Shown here: positions 18,166-26,422 of the stretch, in pieces
How the letters are laid out: every line of letters begins with the position of its first letter
Numbering within the stretch: position 1 is the first letter of the stretch
Assembly (NCBI GenBank): GCA_046732255.1
Contig: JBKPMR010000081.1
Location: 12,897-76,896, forward strand
Source: DATBLE01 sp046732255
Lineage (GTDB): Bacteria; Actinomycetota; Thermoleophilia; Gaiellales; Gaiellaceae
DNA: 64,000 nucleotides
Reading direction: 5' to 3'
Made by a program: the position numbers and the translations under genes
The notes under the pieces: model-generated
What the model was told of the DNA's origin: nothing
The model's database searches: none
The model's input: the letters and a program-made list of their open reading frames with translations, nothing else

Positions 18166-18876
18166 TCAGGCGTCAGGCGCCGGCTCGTGCTCGGCGACCT
18201 TTGCCGCCGGTGTCGACTCGACCTCGTTCAGCGTCGAGCCGGCCTCGGCGCGGACGTGGATCGCGACCTTGTCGCCCGCCTCGAGGTCGGCGAGCTCGAT
18301 CACCGTCGGGACCTTGCCCTGCCAGCGCAGGAAGATGGTCGCGTCGCCGACAGAGAACGTCTGCGACGGGGAGCTGCCGAGCAGCAGCCGGAGCGCGCGC
18401 CGGTTGCCGCCGCTCACGTCGAGCGACACGTTGGACGAGCCGACCGCTGCCACGGTGCCCCGGAACAGGAAGTCCGGCCGGTCCGGCCGGTTCAGCTCGG
18501 TGCCGTGGTCGCCGATCAGGCCTGCCTTCATGGCCTCGATCGTCTTCAGCGAGCTGCCGCGCGGGGCGCGGATGTTGACACGGACGTAATCGCCTACCTT
18601 CAGGTCGCCGGCGGCGACGACCTTCGGCACGCCGTTCGTCCAGCGGAGGAACTCCGTCCCGTCCCCGTACGAGAACGTCTGGGCGACCGCGGAGCCGAGC
18701 AGGGCCCGGAGCGCGGGCCGGTTCCCGCCCTCGACCGTGATCGAGAGGTGGCCGCCCGCGGGTGCCGCAGAGAGCTTCCCGAGGAACGAGTAGGCGATGC
18801 CGCCGCCCGCGGCGCCGGCGGTGGCGGCGAGGCCACCGGCCAGCGCCGCTACGCCGGCCGCGAGGAAGAGCTTCAT
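18166..18876 (-). CDS. Secreted protein with two DUF5666-like repeats
   Basis: The 236-residue product begins with a signal sequence (MKLFLAAGVAALAGGLAATAGA). It then carries two copies of one domain, residues about 30-118 and 138-222. Each holds a segment of the form NR(P/R)ALR-LLGS---QTFS-GD-T-FLRW and ends with L--GD-V-(V/I)--RA. The internal duplication is clear by eye. Function is unknown; such domains are small beta-barrels. It has AGGAGG 14 bases before the ATG, somewhat far. Upstream lie 143 bases of promoter space, and it is followed by a good terminator, so it is monocistronic. Confidence 0.8.
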   Translation of the reverse strand: MKLFLAAGVAALAGGLAATAGAAGGGIAYSFLGKLSAAPAGGHLSITVEGGNRPALRALLGSAVAQTFSYGDGTEFLRWTNGVPKVVAAGDLKVGDYVRVNIRAPRGSSLKTIEAMKAGLIGDHGTELNRPDRPDFLFRGTVAAVGSSNVSLDVSGGNRRALRLLLGSSPSQTFSVGDATIFLRWQGKVPTVIELADLEAGDKVAIHVRAEAGSTLNEVESTPAAKVAEHEPAPDA

Positions 18877-19019
18877 TCGCGTGCAGATGCCTCCTGAGAG
18901 TTGAGAGCGCCGAGGCGCGTTCGTGTGCCCCGACCCGGTTTCCCGCCAAGAGGCTCGTCGTCGCCGGTCAGGCCGCCGTCTACCGCGGGTAAAGCGGTCG
19001 TAAAAAGTTGCGACTGTCG

Positions 19020-20711
19020 TCAGCTGCGGCTGTACTCGGGACCAGAGCCGCCCTCGGGGGGCGTGAGGCGACCGCCCTTCGCCGTGATCGCGCCGCACTG
19101 GACGCAGTTCGACGGCGTCACCTGCACCTGCACCTTGCCTGCGTCCTCGGCCCCGACCTCGTACACCTGTGCCGGGCACAGACGCGCCCACAGCTCGGCA
19201 ATGTCCCGCGGGACGCGGGACTCGATGCGGATGTGGTTCGGCTGGTCGTCGCGCGTCCGGTTCCCCGACGCGAACACGGACGAGAGCTTGTCGAAGGTCA
19301 GCTGACCGTCGGGCCTCGGGTAGGCGGCGGCGCGGCCGGTGCTGATCAGCTCCTGCTCGGCGTCGCGCTCGAGCCGCTCGTCCTTCGGCGGCAGCTTCCC
19401 GAACGAGGTGATCGCGCCCCCGGCCAGGGCGCTCCCGAACCAGAAGCCCCGCGAGAACGCCGGACGCACGTTCCGGACCCGTTTCAGGTCCTTCCAGATG
19501 TAGCTGTCGCGGACCGCGTCGTCGTAGCCGGCCAGCGCGCCGCGCCGCCCGACCGCCTCGCCCGGCTGCAGCGCCCTGTACGCCGCCTCGGCGGCGAGGC
19601 GCCCGGATTCCAGCGCGTAGTGGATCCCCTTCAGCGCCGGGACGTTGACCATCCCGACGCCGTCGCCGCAAAGCAGCAGGCCGGGCGCGTTCAGCCGCTT
19701 CGGCAGCGACAGGAACCCGCCTTCGGGAATCGTCTTCGCCCCCCACTCCAGCCGCTCGCCGCCGTCGAGGATCCGGCGGATCTTCGAGTGCGTCTTCAGC
19801 TGCTGGAGGACGTCGTGCACCGACAGCTCGGCGTCACGGTAGTCGAGACCGACGACCATCCCGATCGTGACCAGGTCCTCGCCCATCGGGTAGATGAACG
19901 AGCCGCCGAACTCGCGGTACTTCTTCCTCGACCGGAGCGGCCAGCCCATCGTGTGGATGATCCGGTCGAGCGGCTTCGCGACCTGCCAGACCTCCTTTAC
20001 GCCGAGCGCCCACACCTGCGGGCTCGCACCCTGGAGGCCGAAACGCTCGATCGCCGCGCCGGTCAGGTGGCCCTGCGTCCCCTCGGCAAGGACGGTGACG
20101 CGGGCCAGCAGGTCCGAGCCCCGCTCGAAGTTCCCCAGCTCCTCGCCGTTCCGGCCCCGGCCCCGGTCGGAGGTGCGGACGCCGCGCACCAGACCGTCCG
20201 CGACGAGCAGCTTCGTCGCCGGCGTCTCGGGGAGGATGGTCGCCCCGCCCGCCTCGGCCTCCGCGCCGAGGAACCGGCCGAGCTGCGAGAGCGAGACGAT
20301 GTAGTTGCCGTGGTTTCGCATCGTCGGCGGCGCCGGGATGCGGATCGCCCGCTTCTCGGTGAGGAAGTAGACGGACTCGTGGACGACTTCGTCGAAGTGG
20401 GGCATGTCGTCGAAGCGCCGGCTGCCGTTGAAGAGCCGGCGGAGTCCACGCGGGTTGACGACCGCGCCCGAGAGGAGATGGGAGCCGGGCTGCTTGCCCT
20501 TCTCGACCACTGCGACCGGCACCTCGCCGAGCCGCTTCGCGGTCTCGGCATCATCGGCGAGCAGCTGGCCGAGCCGGATCGCGCAGGCGAGCCCGGCCGG
20601 GCCGGCGCCGACGATCAGGACCCCGACCTCGATCGGGTCGTTGTCCGTCGGCCGCGCGATCGCCTCCTCGACGCGCCACGGTGGTGGATAGTTGGCCGGG
20701 ACGGAGCCCAT
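19020..20711 (-). CDS. Electron transfer flavoprotein:quinone oxidoreductase (FixC/ETF-QO)
   Basis: The 563-residue flavoprotein passes electrons from ETF to the membrane quinone. It has the FAD-binding VLIVGAGPAGLACAIRL, GAVVNPRGLRRL, GCGDGVGMVNVPALKGIHYALESGRLAAE-type motifs (here LLLCGDGVGM...), and the C-terminal ferredoxin-like domain LCPAQVYEV... SNCVQCGAI... PEGGSGPEY. In characterised ETF-QO the cluster is bound by one Cys plus C-x2-C-x2-C. Here the last Cys is replaced by Ile (NCVQCGAI), so only three ligands are present. The ATG at 20711 overlaps the etfA stop (TGATG). Functional partnership with etfBA is clear from context. Confidence 0.92.
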   Translation of the reverse strand: MGSVPANYPPPWRVEEAIARPTDNDPIEVGVLIVGAGPAGLACAIRLGQLLADDAETAKRLGEVPVAVVEKGKQPGSHLLSGAVVNPRGLRRLFNGSRRFDDMPHFDEVVHESVYFLTEKRAIRIPAPPTMRNHGNYIVSLSQLGRFLGAEAEAGGATILPETPATKLLVADGLVRGVRTSDRGRGRNGEELGNFERGSDLLARVTVLAEGTQGHLTGAAIERFGLQGASPQVWALGVKEVWQVAKPLDRIIHTMGWPLRSRKKYREFGGSFIYPMGEDLVTIGMVVGLDYRDAELSVHDVLQQLKTHSKIRRILDGGERLEWGAKTIPEGGFLSLPKRLNAPGLLLCGDGVGMVNVPALKGIHYALESGRLAAEAAYRALQPGEAVGRRGALAGYDDAVRDSYIWKDLKRVRNVRPAFSRGFWFGSALAGGAITSFGKLPPKDERLERDAEQELISTGRAAAYPRPDGQLTFDKLSSVFASGNRTRDDQPNHIRIESRVPRDIAELWARLCPAQVYEVGAEDAGKVQVQVTPSNCVQCGAITAKGGRLTPPEGGSGPEYSRS

Positions 20712-21676
20712 CAGCTGCCCTTTCTCGCGCGGACGAGCTCGGTCAGCTTCGGCACGACCTGGAGCAGGTCGCCGACCACGCCGAGGTCGCTGAACTCGAA
20801 GATCGGCGCGTTCGCGTCCTTGTTGATCGCGACGATCACGTTGGAGCCTTGCATACCCACCTTGTGCTGGATCGCGCCGGAGATGCCGCAGGCGACGTAC
20901 AGCTTGGGCGCGACGCTCTTGCCGGTTTGCCCGACCTGGGCCGAGTACGGATACCAGCCGGCGTCGACGACCGCGCGGGTCGCGGCGACCGCCCCGCCCA
21001 GCGCCTTCGCCAGCTCTTCGACGAGGGCGAAGTTCTCCGGCCCGCCGAGGCCGCGCCCCCCGGCGACGATCACGTCCGCCTCCTCGATCGACGGCCCGGC
21101 CTGCTCCTCGTGCGCCTGCTCGAGCATCGTCGCCGCGGTCGAGAAGTCCTCGAGCTCGACCGGCGCCTGGACGACTTCGGGTTCGCCGCCGGTCGGAGCC
21201 GGCTCGAACGTCCCGGCCCGGACGATGCCGATCGCGGGCGAGCCCTTCCAGCCGACGTCGACGACGACTGAGTCGCCGAGCGCCGGACGCTTGCCGACGA
21301 GGCGTCCGTCCTCGCGCACGAGGTCGACGAGATCCCAGTTCAGGCCCGCGTCGAGCCGTGCGGCCAGTCCGGCAGCGACGTCGGCGGCGAGCACCGACGC
21401 GCCGAACAGGACCGTGTCGTAGCCGCCCCCCTCGACGACCTTCGCCAACACGTCGATTCGCGGCTGCGGGAGAGGCGCAGCGAGCGCCGGATCCTCCGCC
21501 ACCCATACCTTTGCGGCGCCGTGCCGGCCGGCCTCTGCGGCCAGCGCGGCTGCACCGGCGCCGAGGATCGCACCGGCAACCTCGCCGTTCCCGAGCGACG
21601 CCGCCTTGGCGAGCACGCCGAGCGCCCCCTTCTGGAGCTCGCCCTCGTGCTGCTCGAGGAAGACCAGCGTCGGCAT
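20711..21676 (-). CDS. etfA: Electron transfer flavoprotein alpha subunit
   Basis: EtfA, 321 residues, holds the FAD of the ETF heterodimer that collects electrons from acyl-CoA dehydrogenases. The C-terminal FAD domain is diagnostic: VAGGRGLGGPENFALVEELAKALGGAVAATRAVVDAG, then QVGQTGKSVAPKLYVACGISGAIQHKVGM. It lies between etfB and the ETF:quinone oxidoreductase with 1-base TGATG overlaps on both sides, so the three are an operon and probably equimolar. Confidence 0.97.
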   Translation of the reverse strand: MPTLVFLEQHEGELQKGALGVLAKAASLGNGEVAGAILGAGAAALAAEAGRHGAAKVWVAEDPALAAPLPQPRIDVLAKVVEGGGYDTVLFGASVLAADVAAGLAARLDAGLNWDLVDLVREDGRLVGKRPALGDSVVVDVGWKGSPAIGIVRAGTFEPAPTGGEPEVVQAPVELEDFSTAATMLEQAHEEQAGPSIEEADVIVAGGRGLGGPENFALVEELAKALGGAVAATRAVVDAGWYPYSAQVGQTGKSVAPKLYVACGISGAIQHKVGMQGSNVIVAINKDANAPIFEFSDLGVVGDLLQVVPKLTELVRARKGS

Positions 21677-22455
21677 CAGACGAGTTTCCGCTCCACGAGG
21701 AAGTCGAGGATCTGCTGCGCCCCGTTGCCGTCGTCCTCGATCTTGCGGACCTCCCCGCGCCCCGGGGGCGAAGCCAGGGCGAGCACCTCGGTCTGCGAGC
21801 CGGCCTCGCCGGCGAGCTCGACCGAGAGACCGAGGTCGCCGAGAGACAGGACGTCCTGCGGCTTCGACTTCGCGCCCATGATCCCCTTCAGAGACGGGTA
21901 GCGCGGCTCGTTGATCGCGTCCGACACGGCAATCACAGCCGGGAGCGGGGCCTCGATCCGGTCGTAGCCGAACTCCGTCTGGCGCTTCACGGTCGCCTTT
22001 CCGTTCTCGACCGTCAGCTCCGCGGCCTGCGAGACCATCGGCAGCCGGAGCCGGTCGGCCACCGCCGCCCAGAGGACGGCGCCGTCGGAGTCGGACGACT
22101 GCTGGCCGAAGAGGACGAGCTCCGGGCTCTCGCGCTCGAGCGCCGCCGCCAGCACGCGGCCGGTGGCAAGGAGGTCCGATCCGGCGGCCGCGTCGTCGCT
22201 GACGAGGACCGCCCGGTCGGCTCCCATCGCGAGCGCCTTGCGGAGCGAGTCGGCGGCGCCGGCGGGCGCGAGCGAGACGACCACGACCTCGGAGTCGGGG
22301 TTTGCCTCCTTCACTCGCAGTGCCTCCTCGACCGCGTTCACGTCGAACGCGTTGAGCGCAGCCTCGCCTGAGCGGTCGAGCCGCATCGTTCCGGGATCGA
22401 TCCGGCGGGCGGCACCCGCCTCGGGAACTTCCTTCACGCAGACGGCGATCTTCAC
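21676..22455 (-). CDS. etfB: Electron transfer flavoprotein beta subunit
   Basis: EtfB, 259 residues, binds AMP and supplies the recognition loop for dehydrogenases. It starts MKIAVCVKEVPEAG. Family features include NAFDVNAVEEALRVKE, the nucleotide-binding LFGQQSSDSDGAVLWAAVADRL, and PAVIAVSDAINEPRYPSLKGIMGAKSKP. The GTG at 22455 is the first codon of the etfB-etfA-ETF-QO operon. It diverges from the M23 peptidase gene over 78 bases that must hold both promoters. Confidence 0.97.
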   Translation of the reverse strand: MKIAVCVKEVPEAGAARRIDPGTMRLDRSGEAALNAFDVNAVEEALRVKEANPDSEVVVVSLAPAGAADSLRKALAMGADRAVLVSDDAAAGSDLLATGRVLAAALERESPELVLFGQQSSDSDGAVLWAAVADRLRLPMVSQAAELTVENGKATVKRQTEFGYDRIEAPLPAVIAVSDAINEPRYPSLKGIMGAKSKPQDVLSLGDLGLSVELAGEAGSQTEVLALASPPGRGEVRKIEDDGNGAQQILDFLVERKLV

Positions 22456-22533
22456 CGGGCCAGACTATTACCGCATCGGCGGTCGCCGGGCAGGCTGGTA
22501 CTCTCCGACCCTTCCGAGCCCGCCCCGGAACCG

Positions 22534-23409
22534 ATGCGCCACCGCTGGAGCACAGTCTGTGGGGTCCTCGTGATCCTCGCCGCCGCCCTGATCGCCGGGC
22601 CGGCCGCGGCCTCGCCGCATTCGAGCGGCATCCGGAAGCCGATCGTCTTTCCGGTCGTCGGTCCGTACCGCTACACGAACGACTTCGGCGATCCGCGGCC
22701 GCAAGGCCGTCACGAGGGGAACGACATCCTCGCTCCGAAGCGCTCGCCGGTGGTCGCCGTCGAGGACGGCAAGATCAAGTTCTGGACGACCTCGGCGCGC
22801 GCCGGCTGCATGCTCTACCTCTACGGCGCCAGCGGCACGACGTATCTCTACGTCCACCTGAACAACGACGTGACCATGGCGAACGACAACCGCGGCAAGT
22901 GCGTTGCCGGCGGCTCCTACTGGCCGGGCCTGAAGGACGGTGCGCAGGTCGTCGCCGGCCAGGCGATCGGCTTCGTCGGGGATTCGGGCGACGCCGACGG
23001 GACGCCTCACCTCCACTTCGAGGTCCACCCTCACGACGGGGCGGCCGCGAACCCGTTCCCGTACCTGAACACGGCAACACGGATCCTGTTCACGGCGCCG
23101 CCGGGCAGTGCGGTCACGTTGTCGCTGAAGGGGACGATCCTGACCGCCGACGAGACCCACCTGACGATGAAGGTGCAGACGGCGACCGTGTTCCCGTCGG
23201 GCCTCAAGCTGCTCGGCCTGCGCAAGCCGATGCTGCTCACGTTGACGCCGACGGCGCTCGTCGATCTCCCGGGGTCGGCGGCAAGCGTCGGGGCGCTGGC
23301 CGGCCGGCCGGCGATCGTGCTGACGTTGCCTGCCCGGACGACGCTCGACACCCAGGCGGCGAAGAACGGTGCCTTCTCGGCCTCCCGGGTCGTGCTCGCT
23401 GCGGCCTAA
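22534..23409 (+). CDS. Secreted M23-family (LytM-type) peptidase-like protein
   Basis: The 291-residue protein has a signal peptide (cleavage after about residue 27, GPAAA) and an M23 beta-lytic fold. The zinc ligands H60 and D64 (GRHEGNDI), H159 and H161 (TPHLHFEV) and the catalytic-side H108 (LYVHL) are all present, so it should be an active glycyl/peptidoglycan endopeptidase. It contains a Cys pair (C92, C123) likely to form a disulfide. A C-terminal beta domain of about 110 residues (178-291, LSLKGTILTADETHLTMKV...) resembles the small barrel proteins at 17.7 and 18.2 kb and may bind cell wall. Confidence 0.87.
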   Translation: MRHRWSTVCGVLVILAAALIAGPAAASPHSSGIRKPIVFPVVGPYRYTNDFGDPRPQGRHEGNDILAPKRSPVVAVEDGKIKFWTTSARAGCMLYLYGASGTTYLYVHLNNDVTMANDNRGKCVAGGSYWPGLKDGAQVVAGQAIGFVGDSGDADGTPHLHFEVHPHDGAAANPFPYLNTATRILFTAPPGSAVTLSLKGTILTADETHLTMKVQTATVFPSGLKLLGLRKPMLLTLTPTALVDLPGSAASVGALAGRPAIVLTLPARTTLDTQAAKNGAFSASRVVLAAA

Positions 23410-23410
23410 C

Positions 23411-23553
23411 CCCGGGCTCTGCCCCTGTGGTTCAGAGCCTTGACGGAAACGGCCCGCGTGGCGGGCCGAGCGTTCTTGCTCAGAGCAACGTCAAGGCCCC
23501 TGCCCCTTCGGGTCAGGGCCCTGACGGTCAGGCCCGCGTGGCGGGCCTGGCCT
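23411..23553. repeat. Double-hairpin element, two tandem copies, between convergent genes
   Basis: Two copies of a roughly 65-base element lie here (23411-23473, diverged; 23487-23553). The second reads AACGTCAAGGCCCCTGCCCC, TTCG loop, GGTCAGGGCCCTGACG, then GGCCCGC-GTG-GCGGGCC. It therefore folds into two successive hairpins ending at the enoyl-CoA hydratase stop. Near-identical copies occur at 26357 and 31973. Its position at convergent gene ends suggests a terminator role. Confidence 0.75.
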
Positions 23554-24328
23554 ACCTGCCTTGGAAGCGCGGCTTGCGCTTGTCCGAGAAGGCGGTCATC
23601 CCCTCCTTCTGGTCGTCGGTCGCGAACAGCGCGGAGAAGAGGATCGCCTCGTAGGAGAGCCCGGTGCCGAGATCGCCCTGGAGCGCGCGGTTCGCCGCGT
23701 CCTTCGCCGCCGAGAGCGCCACCGGGCTCTTCCTCGCCAGCGCCGCCGCGGTCTCGAGGGCGCGATCGAGGAGCTCCTCGCGTGGATGGACCGCGCTGAC
23801 GAGGCCGATTCGCAACGCCTCGGCGGCGTCGATCGCGCGGCCCGTCAGGATCAGGTCCTTCGCCAGCCCCGCGCCGACGGCGCGGGCAAGCCGCTGCGTC
23901 CCACCCCAGCCGGGGATGACGGCCAGGTTGATCTCGGGCTGGCCGAAGGTCGCGTCCTCCGACGCGTAGCGAATGTCGCAGGCGAGCGCGAGCTCGCAGC
24001 CGCCGCCGAGTGCCAGGCCGTTGACGGCGGCGATCGTGCCCTTCGGCATCGACTCGAGCAGCCGGCCACACTCGTGGCCGAGCATACCCCAGCCGTGCGC
24101 CTCGAGGACGCTCATCCCGGTCATCTCCTTGATGTCGGCGCCGGCCGCGAAGGCGCGGTCGCCCGAGCCGGTGAGCACGACCGCACGGACGGCCGGGTCG
24201 GTCGCGACCGAGCGCAGCCGGTCGCGCAGCTCGGTGAGCGTCTCCCGGTCGAGCGCGTTCAGCGCCTCGGGCCGCTCGATAGTCACGAGCGTTACGCCCT
24301 CCTGGCGAGGACTTACTGTGACCGGCAT
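23552..24328 (-). CDS. Enoyl-CoA hydratase/crotonase
   Basis: The 258-residue crotonase-fold enzyme hydrates trans-2-enoyl-CoA to 3-hydroxyacyl-CoA. It carries the oxyanion-hole motifs FAAGADIKEM and NGLALGGGCELALACDIRYA. The two catalytic acids are present as E in GGGCELAL and E in FGQPEINLAVIPGWGGTQRL, matching true hydratases. With acyl-CoA dehydrogenase (30787), hydroxyacyl-CoA dehydrogenase (32820) and thiolase (35037) it completes a beta-oxidation spiral. Its ATG lies 2 bases after the stop of the B12-binding subunit gene, so the two are cotranscribed. Confidence 0.93.
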   Translation of the reverse strand: MPVTVSPRQEGVTLVTIERPEALNALDRETLTELRDRLRSVATDPAVRAVVLTGSGDRAFAAGADIKEMTGMSVLEAHGWGMLGHECGRLLESMPKGTIAAVNGLALGGGCELALACDIRYASEDATFGQPEINLAVIPGWGGTQRLARAVGAGLAKDLILTGRAIDAAEALRIGLVSAVHPREELLDRALETAAALARKSPVALSAAKDAANRALQGDLGTGLSYEAILFSALFATDDQKEGMTAFSDKRKPRFQGR

Positions 24329-24330
24329 TG

Positions 24331-24729
24331 CTAGCGCACGCCCACGGCGTGCGCGAGGAACTCCACGATCTCCGAGGTCGGTGCGCCGGGGGTGAAGACC
24401 GCGGCGACGCCCTGGCCCTTCAACTCCTCGGCGTCCTCGGCCGGGATCGTCCCGCCCAGGACGACGAGCACGTCGTCGGCGCCGTTTGCCCGAAGGCCGT
24501 CGAGGATGCGCGGTACGAGCGTCATGTGCGCCCCGGACAGGATCGAGATCCCGACCGCGTCGGCGTCCTCCTGGATCGCGGTCTCGACGATCTGCTCCGG
24601 CGTCTGGTGGAGACCGGTGTAGATCACCTCCATGCCGGCGTCGCGGAGCGCCCTGGCAATGATCTTCGCGCCGCGGTCGTGCCCGTCCAGGCCCGGCTTT
24701 GCGATCACCACTCGAATCCGCCGATCCAC
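24331..24729 (-). CDS. icmB: Cobalamin-binding small subunit of acyl-CoA mutase (IcmB-like)
   Basis: The 132-residue protein is a stand-alone B12-binding Rossmann domain. The base-off signature D-x-H-x-x-G appears as LDGHDRG, followed by SILSGAHM and VLGGTIPAED for the dimethylbenzimidazole tail pocket. Isobutyryl-CoA mutase and 2-hydroxyisobutyryl-CoA mutase have such separate small subunits of about 130-136 residues. The large subunit is encoded at 27244-28872. The GTG at 24729 lies close behind a good -10 box, so the message is probably leaderless. Confidence 0.88.
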   Translation of the reverse strand: MDRRIRVVIAKPGLDGHDRGAKIIARALRDAGMEVIYTGLHQTPEQIVETAIQEDADAVGISILSGAHMTLVPRILDGLRANGADDVLVVLGGTIPAEDAEELKGQGVAAVFTPGAPTSEIVEFLAHAVGVR

Positions 24730-24737
24730 GGGGCGCC

Positions 24738-24743
24738 AGTATA
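24738..24743 (-). promoter_or_regulatory. Candidate -10 element for icmB-echA, leaderless
   Basis: On the minus strand TATACT ends 8 bases before the icmB GTG, so transcription would start within two or three bases of the start codon. The -35 region is not recognisable. The region 24730-24844 also serves the divergent metallo-hydrolase gene. Confidence 0.4.
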
Positions 24744-24844
24744 CGGCCGTGCGGTTCTCGGTTTCTCCGGCCGGACCGCGCGTGTACTGTGCCGGACGCC
24801 GCAGGCGGCACTCCCACGCCGGCCCTAGGCTCAGGAAACCGACA

Positions 24845-25570
24845 ATGAGACTGACCGTCGTGGGCTGTTCACCTGCATGGCCGAATCCGGGCGGCGCCCA
24901 ATCCGGGTACCTCCTCCACGGCGACGGGACGGTGCTGCTCGACTGCGGCGCGGGTGTCCTCGCCAAGCTTCGACTCCGCGACAGTTGGCCGCGCGTCGAC
25001 TCGATCGTCATCTCCCACTGGCACCTCGACCACTGGGGCGACCTCGTCCCGTGGGTCTGGGGCAGCATGTTCGGCCTCGGCCGCGAGGCGCGGAAGCCCG
25101 AGCTCTGGCTGCCGCCGAGCGGGATCGAGCTGCTCGGGACGTTCGGCGAGCGGATGGGCACGCCGACGATGTTCTGGAACGCCTTCGAGCTGGCCGAGTA
25201 CGCCGAGGGCGAGCCGTTCTCGACGCGGGCCGGGCTGACAGTCACCGCGACGGAGGTTCCCCACTACACGATCCAGACGTTCGCCTTCCGGGTCACGAAC
25301 GGGGCAACGACGCTCGCCTACTCGGGTGACTCCGCACCCAGCGACACGCTCGTCGAGGTCGCGCGCGACGCCGACCTCTTCGTCTGCGAGGCGACGCTTC
25401 TGAGCGGCGACAAGGACGCCACTCCGCGCGGGCACTTGTCCGCCGAGGAGGCGATCGCCGCGTTCGACGCGTCAGGCGCGAAGAGGCTGCTGGTCACCCA
25501 CCGCCCGCAGGAGCTCGATCTGCCGGCCGGGTACGAACGAGCCTACGACGGGCTCGAGCTCGACCTGTAG
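24845..25570 (+). CDS. Metallo-beta-lactamase fold hydrolase (RNase Z-like subgroup)
   Basis: The 241-residue protein has the MBL metal motif SHWHLDHWGD (H-x-H-x-D-H, residues about 58-63), a later YSGDS metal Asp, and a C-terminal VTHR histidine, plus GHLSAEEA which is seen in phosphodiesterase-like MBL proteins. Its N-terminus, MRLTVVGCSPAWPNPGGAQSGYL, is typical of actinobacterial members whose substrate is unknown, perhaps cyclic nucleotides or RNA ends. It diverges from icmB and overlaps the convergent gene at 25543 by 28 bases. Confidence 0.87.
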   Translation: MRLTVVGCSPAWPNPGGAQSGYLLHGDGTVLLDCGAGVLAKLRLRDSWPRVDSIVISHWHLDHWGDLVPWVWGSMFGLGREARKPELWLPPSGIELLGTFGERMGTPTMFWNAFELAEYAEGEPFSTRAGLTVTATEVPHYTIQTFAFRVTNGATTLAYSGDSAPSDTLVEVARDADLFVCEATLLSGDKDATPRGHLSAEEAIAAFDASGAKRLLVTHRPQELDLPAGYERAYDGLELDL

Positions 25571-26289
25571 AGCCGCAACGCGCGGGTATGCCGGATTCGC
25601 CCCCGGACGACGAGGAAGGCGACCACCCCGACGAGCCCGCCGACGATGATCCCGACCGGGACGAGCAGCCAGACCGCTCCCAGCGCAGCCTTGGGCGGGG
25701 TCGTTTCGATCGACCGCACGCGGGGATCCGCGCGCGAGAGCTGGAGGCCGCCGGACGGCGCCCAGTACGAGACGAGCCAGTGCGGCGCGGCGGGGGTGCC
25801 GCGGTTCTGCAGCGCGATGTCGAAGACCTGCCGGTCGACGCCCGACGCCGGCTTCGGGTAGAAGGCGACCTCCAGGCCGACCTCGTCCGTATTCGAGTAG
25901 CTCACGCGCCAGCGGACCGTCTCGACCGCCTTCGCCGGGTACGGGACGATCGGGATCGTCCCCGTCGCCCACTCCGCCCGCGAAGCGCCCTGCCTGAGCC
26001 CGCTCGTCGTGATCGCGAACGAGCCGGCGACGTTCTTGCGGAAGACGGCGCTCTCGATGAACCGGATCGCGGTCGCCCGGACCTGCCGCTGCTCGGCCTT
26101 GGTGAAGACGTCCGGTTTCGGGCTCTCCGCGACGACCTTCGGATTCTGGGCCGTGAACTGCTGCTGAATCCGGTGGCCGGTGTTCGAGAAGTGGATCCCG
26201 ACGAAGGCGACCGTCCCCGCAACCGCCAGGCACACCGCCAGCCAGGCGCTGCGGCGCCGAAACCGGCTCGAGGCCAGCGGGTTTCTCAT
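25543..26289 (-). CDS. Membrane-anchored protein of unknown function, paralogue A
   Basis: Not a recognised family. The 248-residue protein has an N-terminal span (about 14-33) after a basic RRRSAW, an extracytoplasmic domain, and a C-terminal span (about 204-230) followed by a basic tail. The domain contains SGLRQGASRAEWATGTIPIVPYPAK, which closely matches RQGMTYKEWLTGTIPVIPF in the neighbouring protein at 26421. Both therefore derive from one ancestor and likely share a role at the cell surface. ATG 26289 is preferred; a longer frame starts at 26364. Its 3' end overlaps the metallo-hydrolase gene. Confidence 0.7.
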   Translation of the reverse strand: MRNPLASSRFRRRSAWLAVCLAVAGTVAFVGIHFSNTGHRIQQQFTAQNPKVVAESPKPDVFTKAEQRQVRATAIRFIESAVFRKNVAGSFAITTSGLRQGASRAEWATGTIPIVPYPAKAVETVRWRVSYSNTDEVGLEVAFYPKPASGVDRQVFDIALQNRGTPAAPHWLVSYWAPSGGLQLSRADPRVRSIETTPPKAALGAVWLLVPVGIIVGGLVGVVAFLVVRGRIRHTRALRLYRSSSSPS

Positions 26290-26356
26290 TCTGGTCAGGA
26301 TACGTCTACGCGCCGGAATCGGCACGTATCCCCAGAGCCTCAGGCAGGGACAGGCG

Positions 26357-26422
26357 AACGCCAAGGCCCCTGCCCCTTCGGGTCAGGGCCCTGACGGTCG
26401 GGCCCGCGTGGCGGGCCCGGCT
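26357..26422. repeat. Double-hairpin element, single copy
   Basis: This element is almost identical to the second copy at 23487-23553: arms CAAGGCCCCTGCCCC/GGTCAGGGCCCTG with a TTCG loop, then GGGCCCGC-GTG-GCGGGCCC. It ends at the stop codon of the minus-strand gene at 26421, where it can act as terminator. Confidence 0.75.

Noticed and set aside
19008..21422. Long 804-codon open frame on the plus strand
   Set aside because: It is antisense to etfA and the ETF:quinone oxidoreductase gene, has the Arg/Pro/Ala-rich composition of a high-GC shadow frame, and shows no domain; the minus-strand proteins are well supported.
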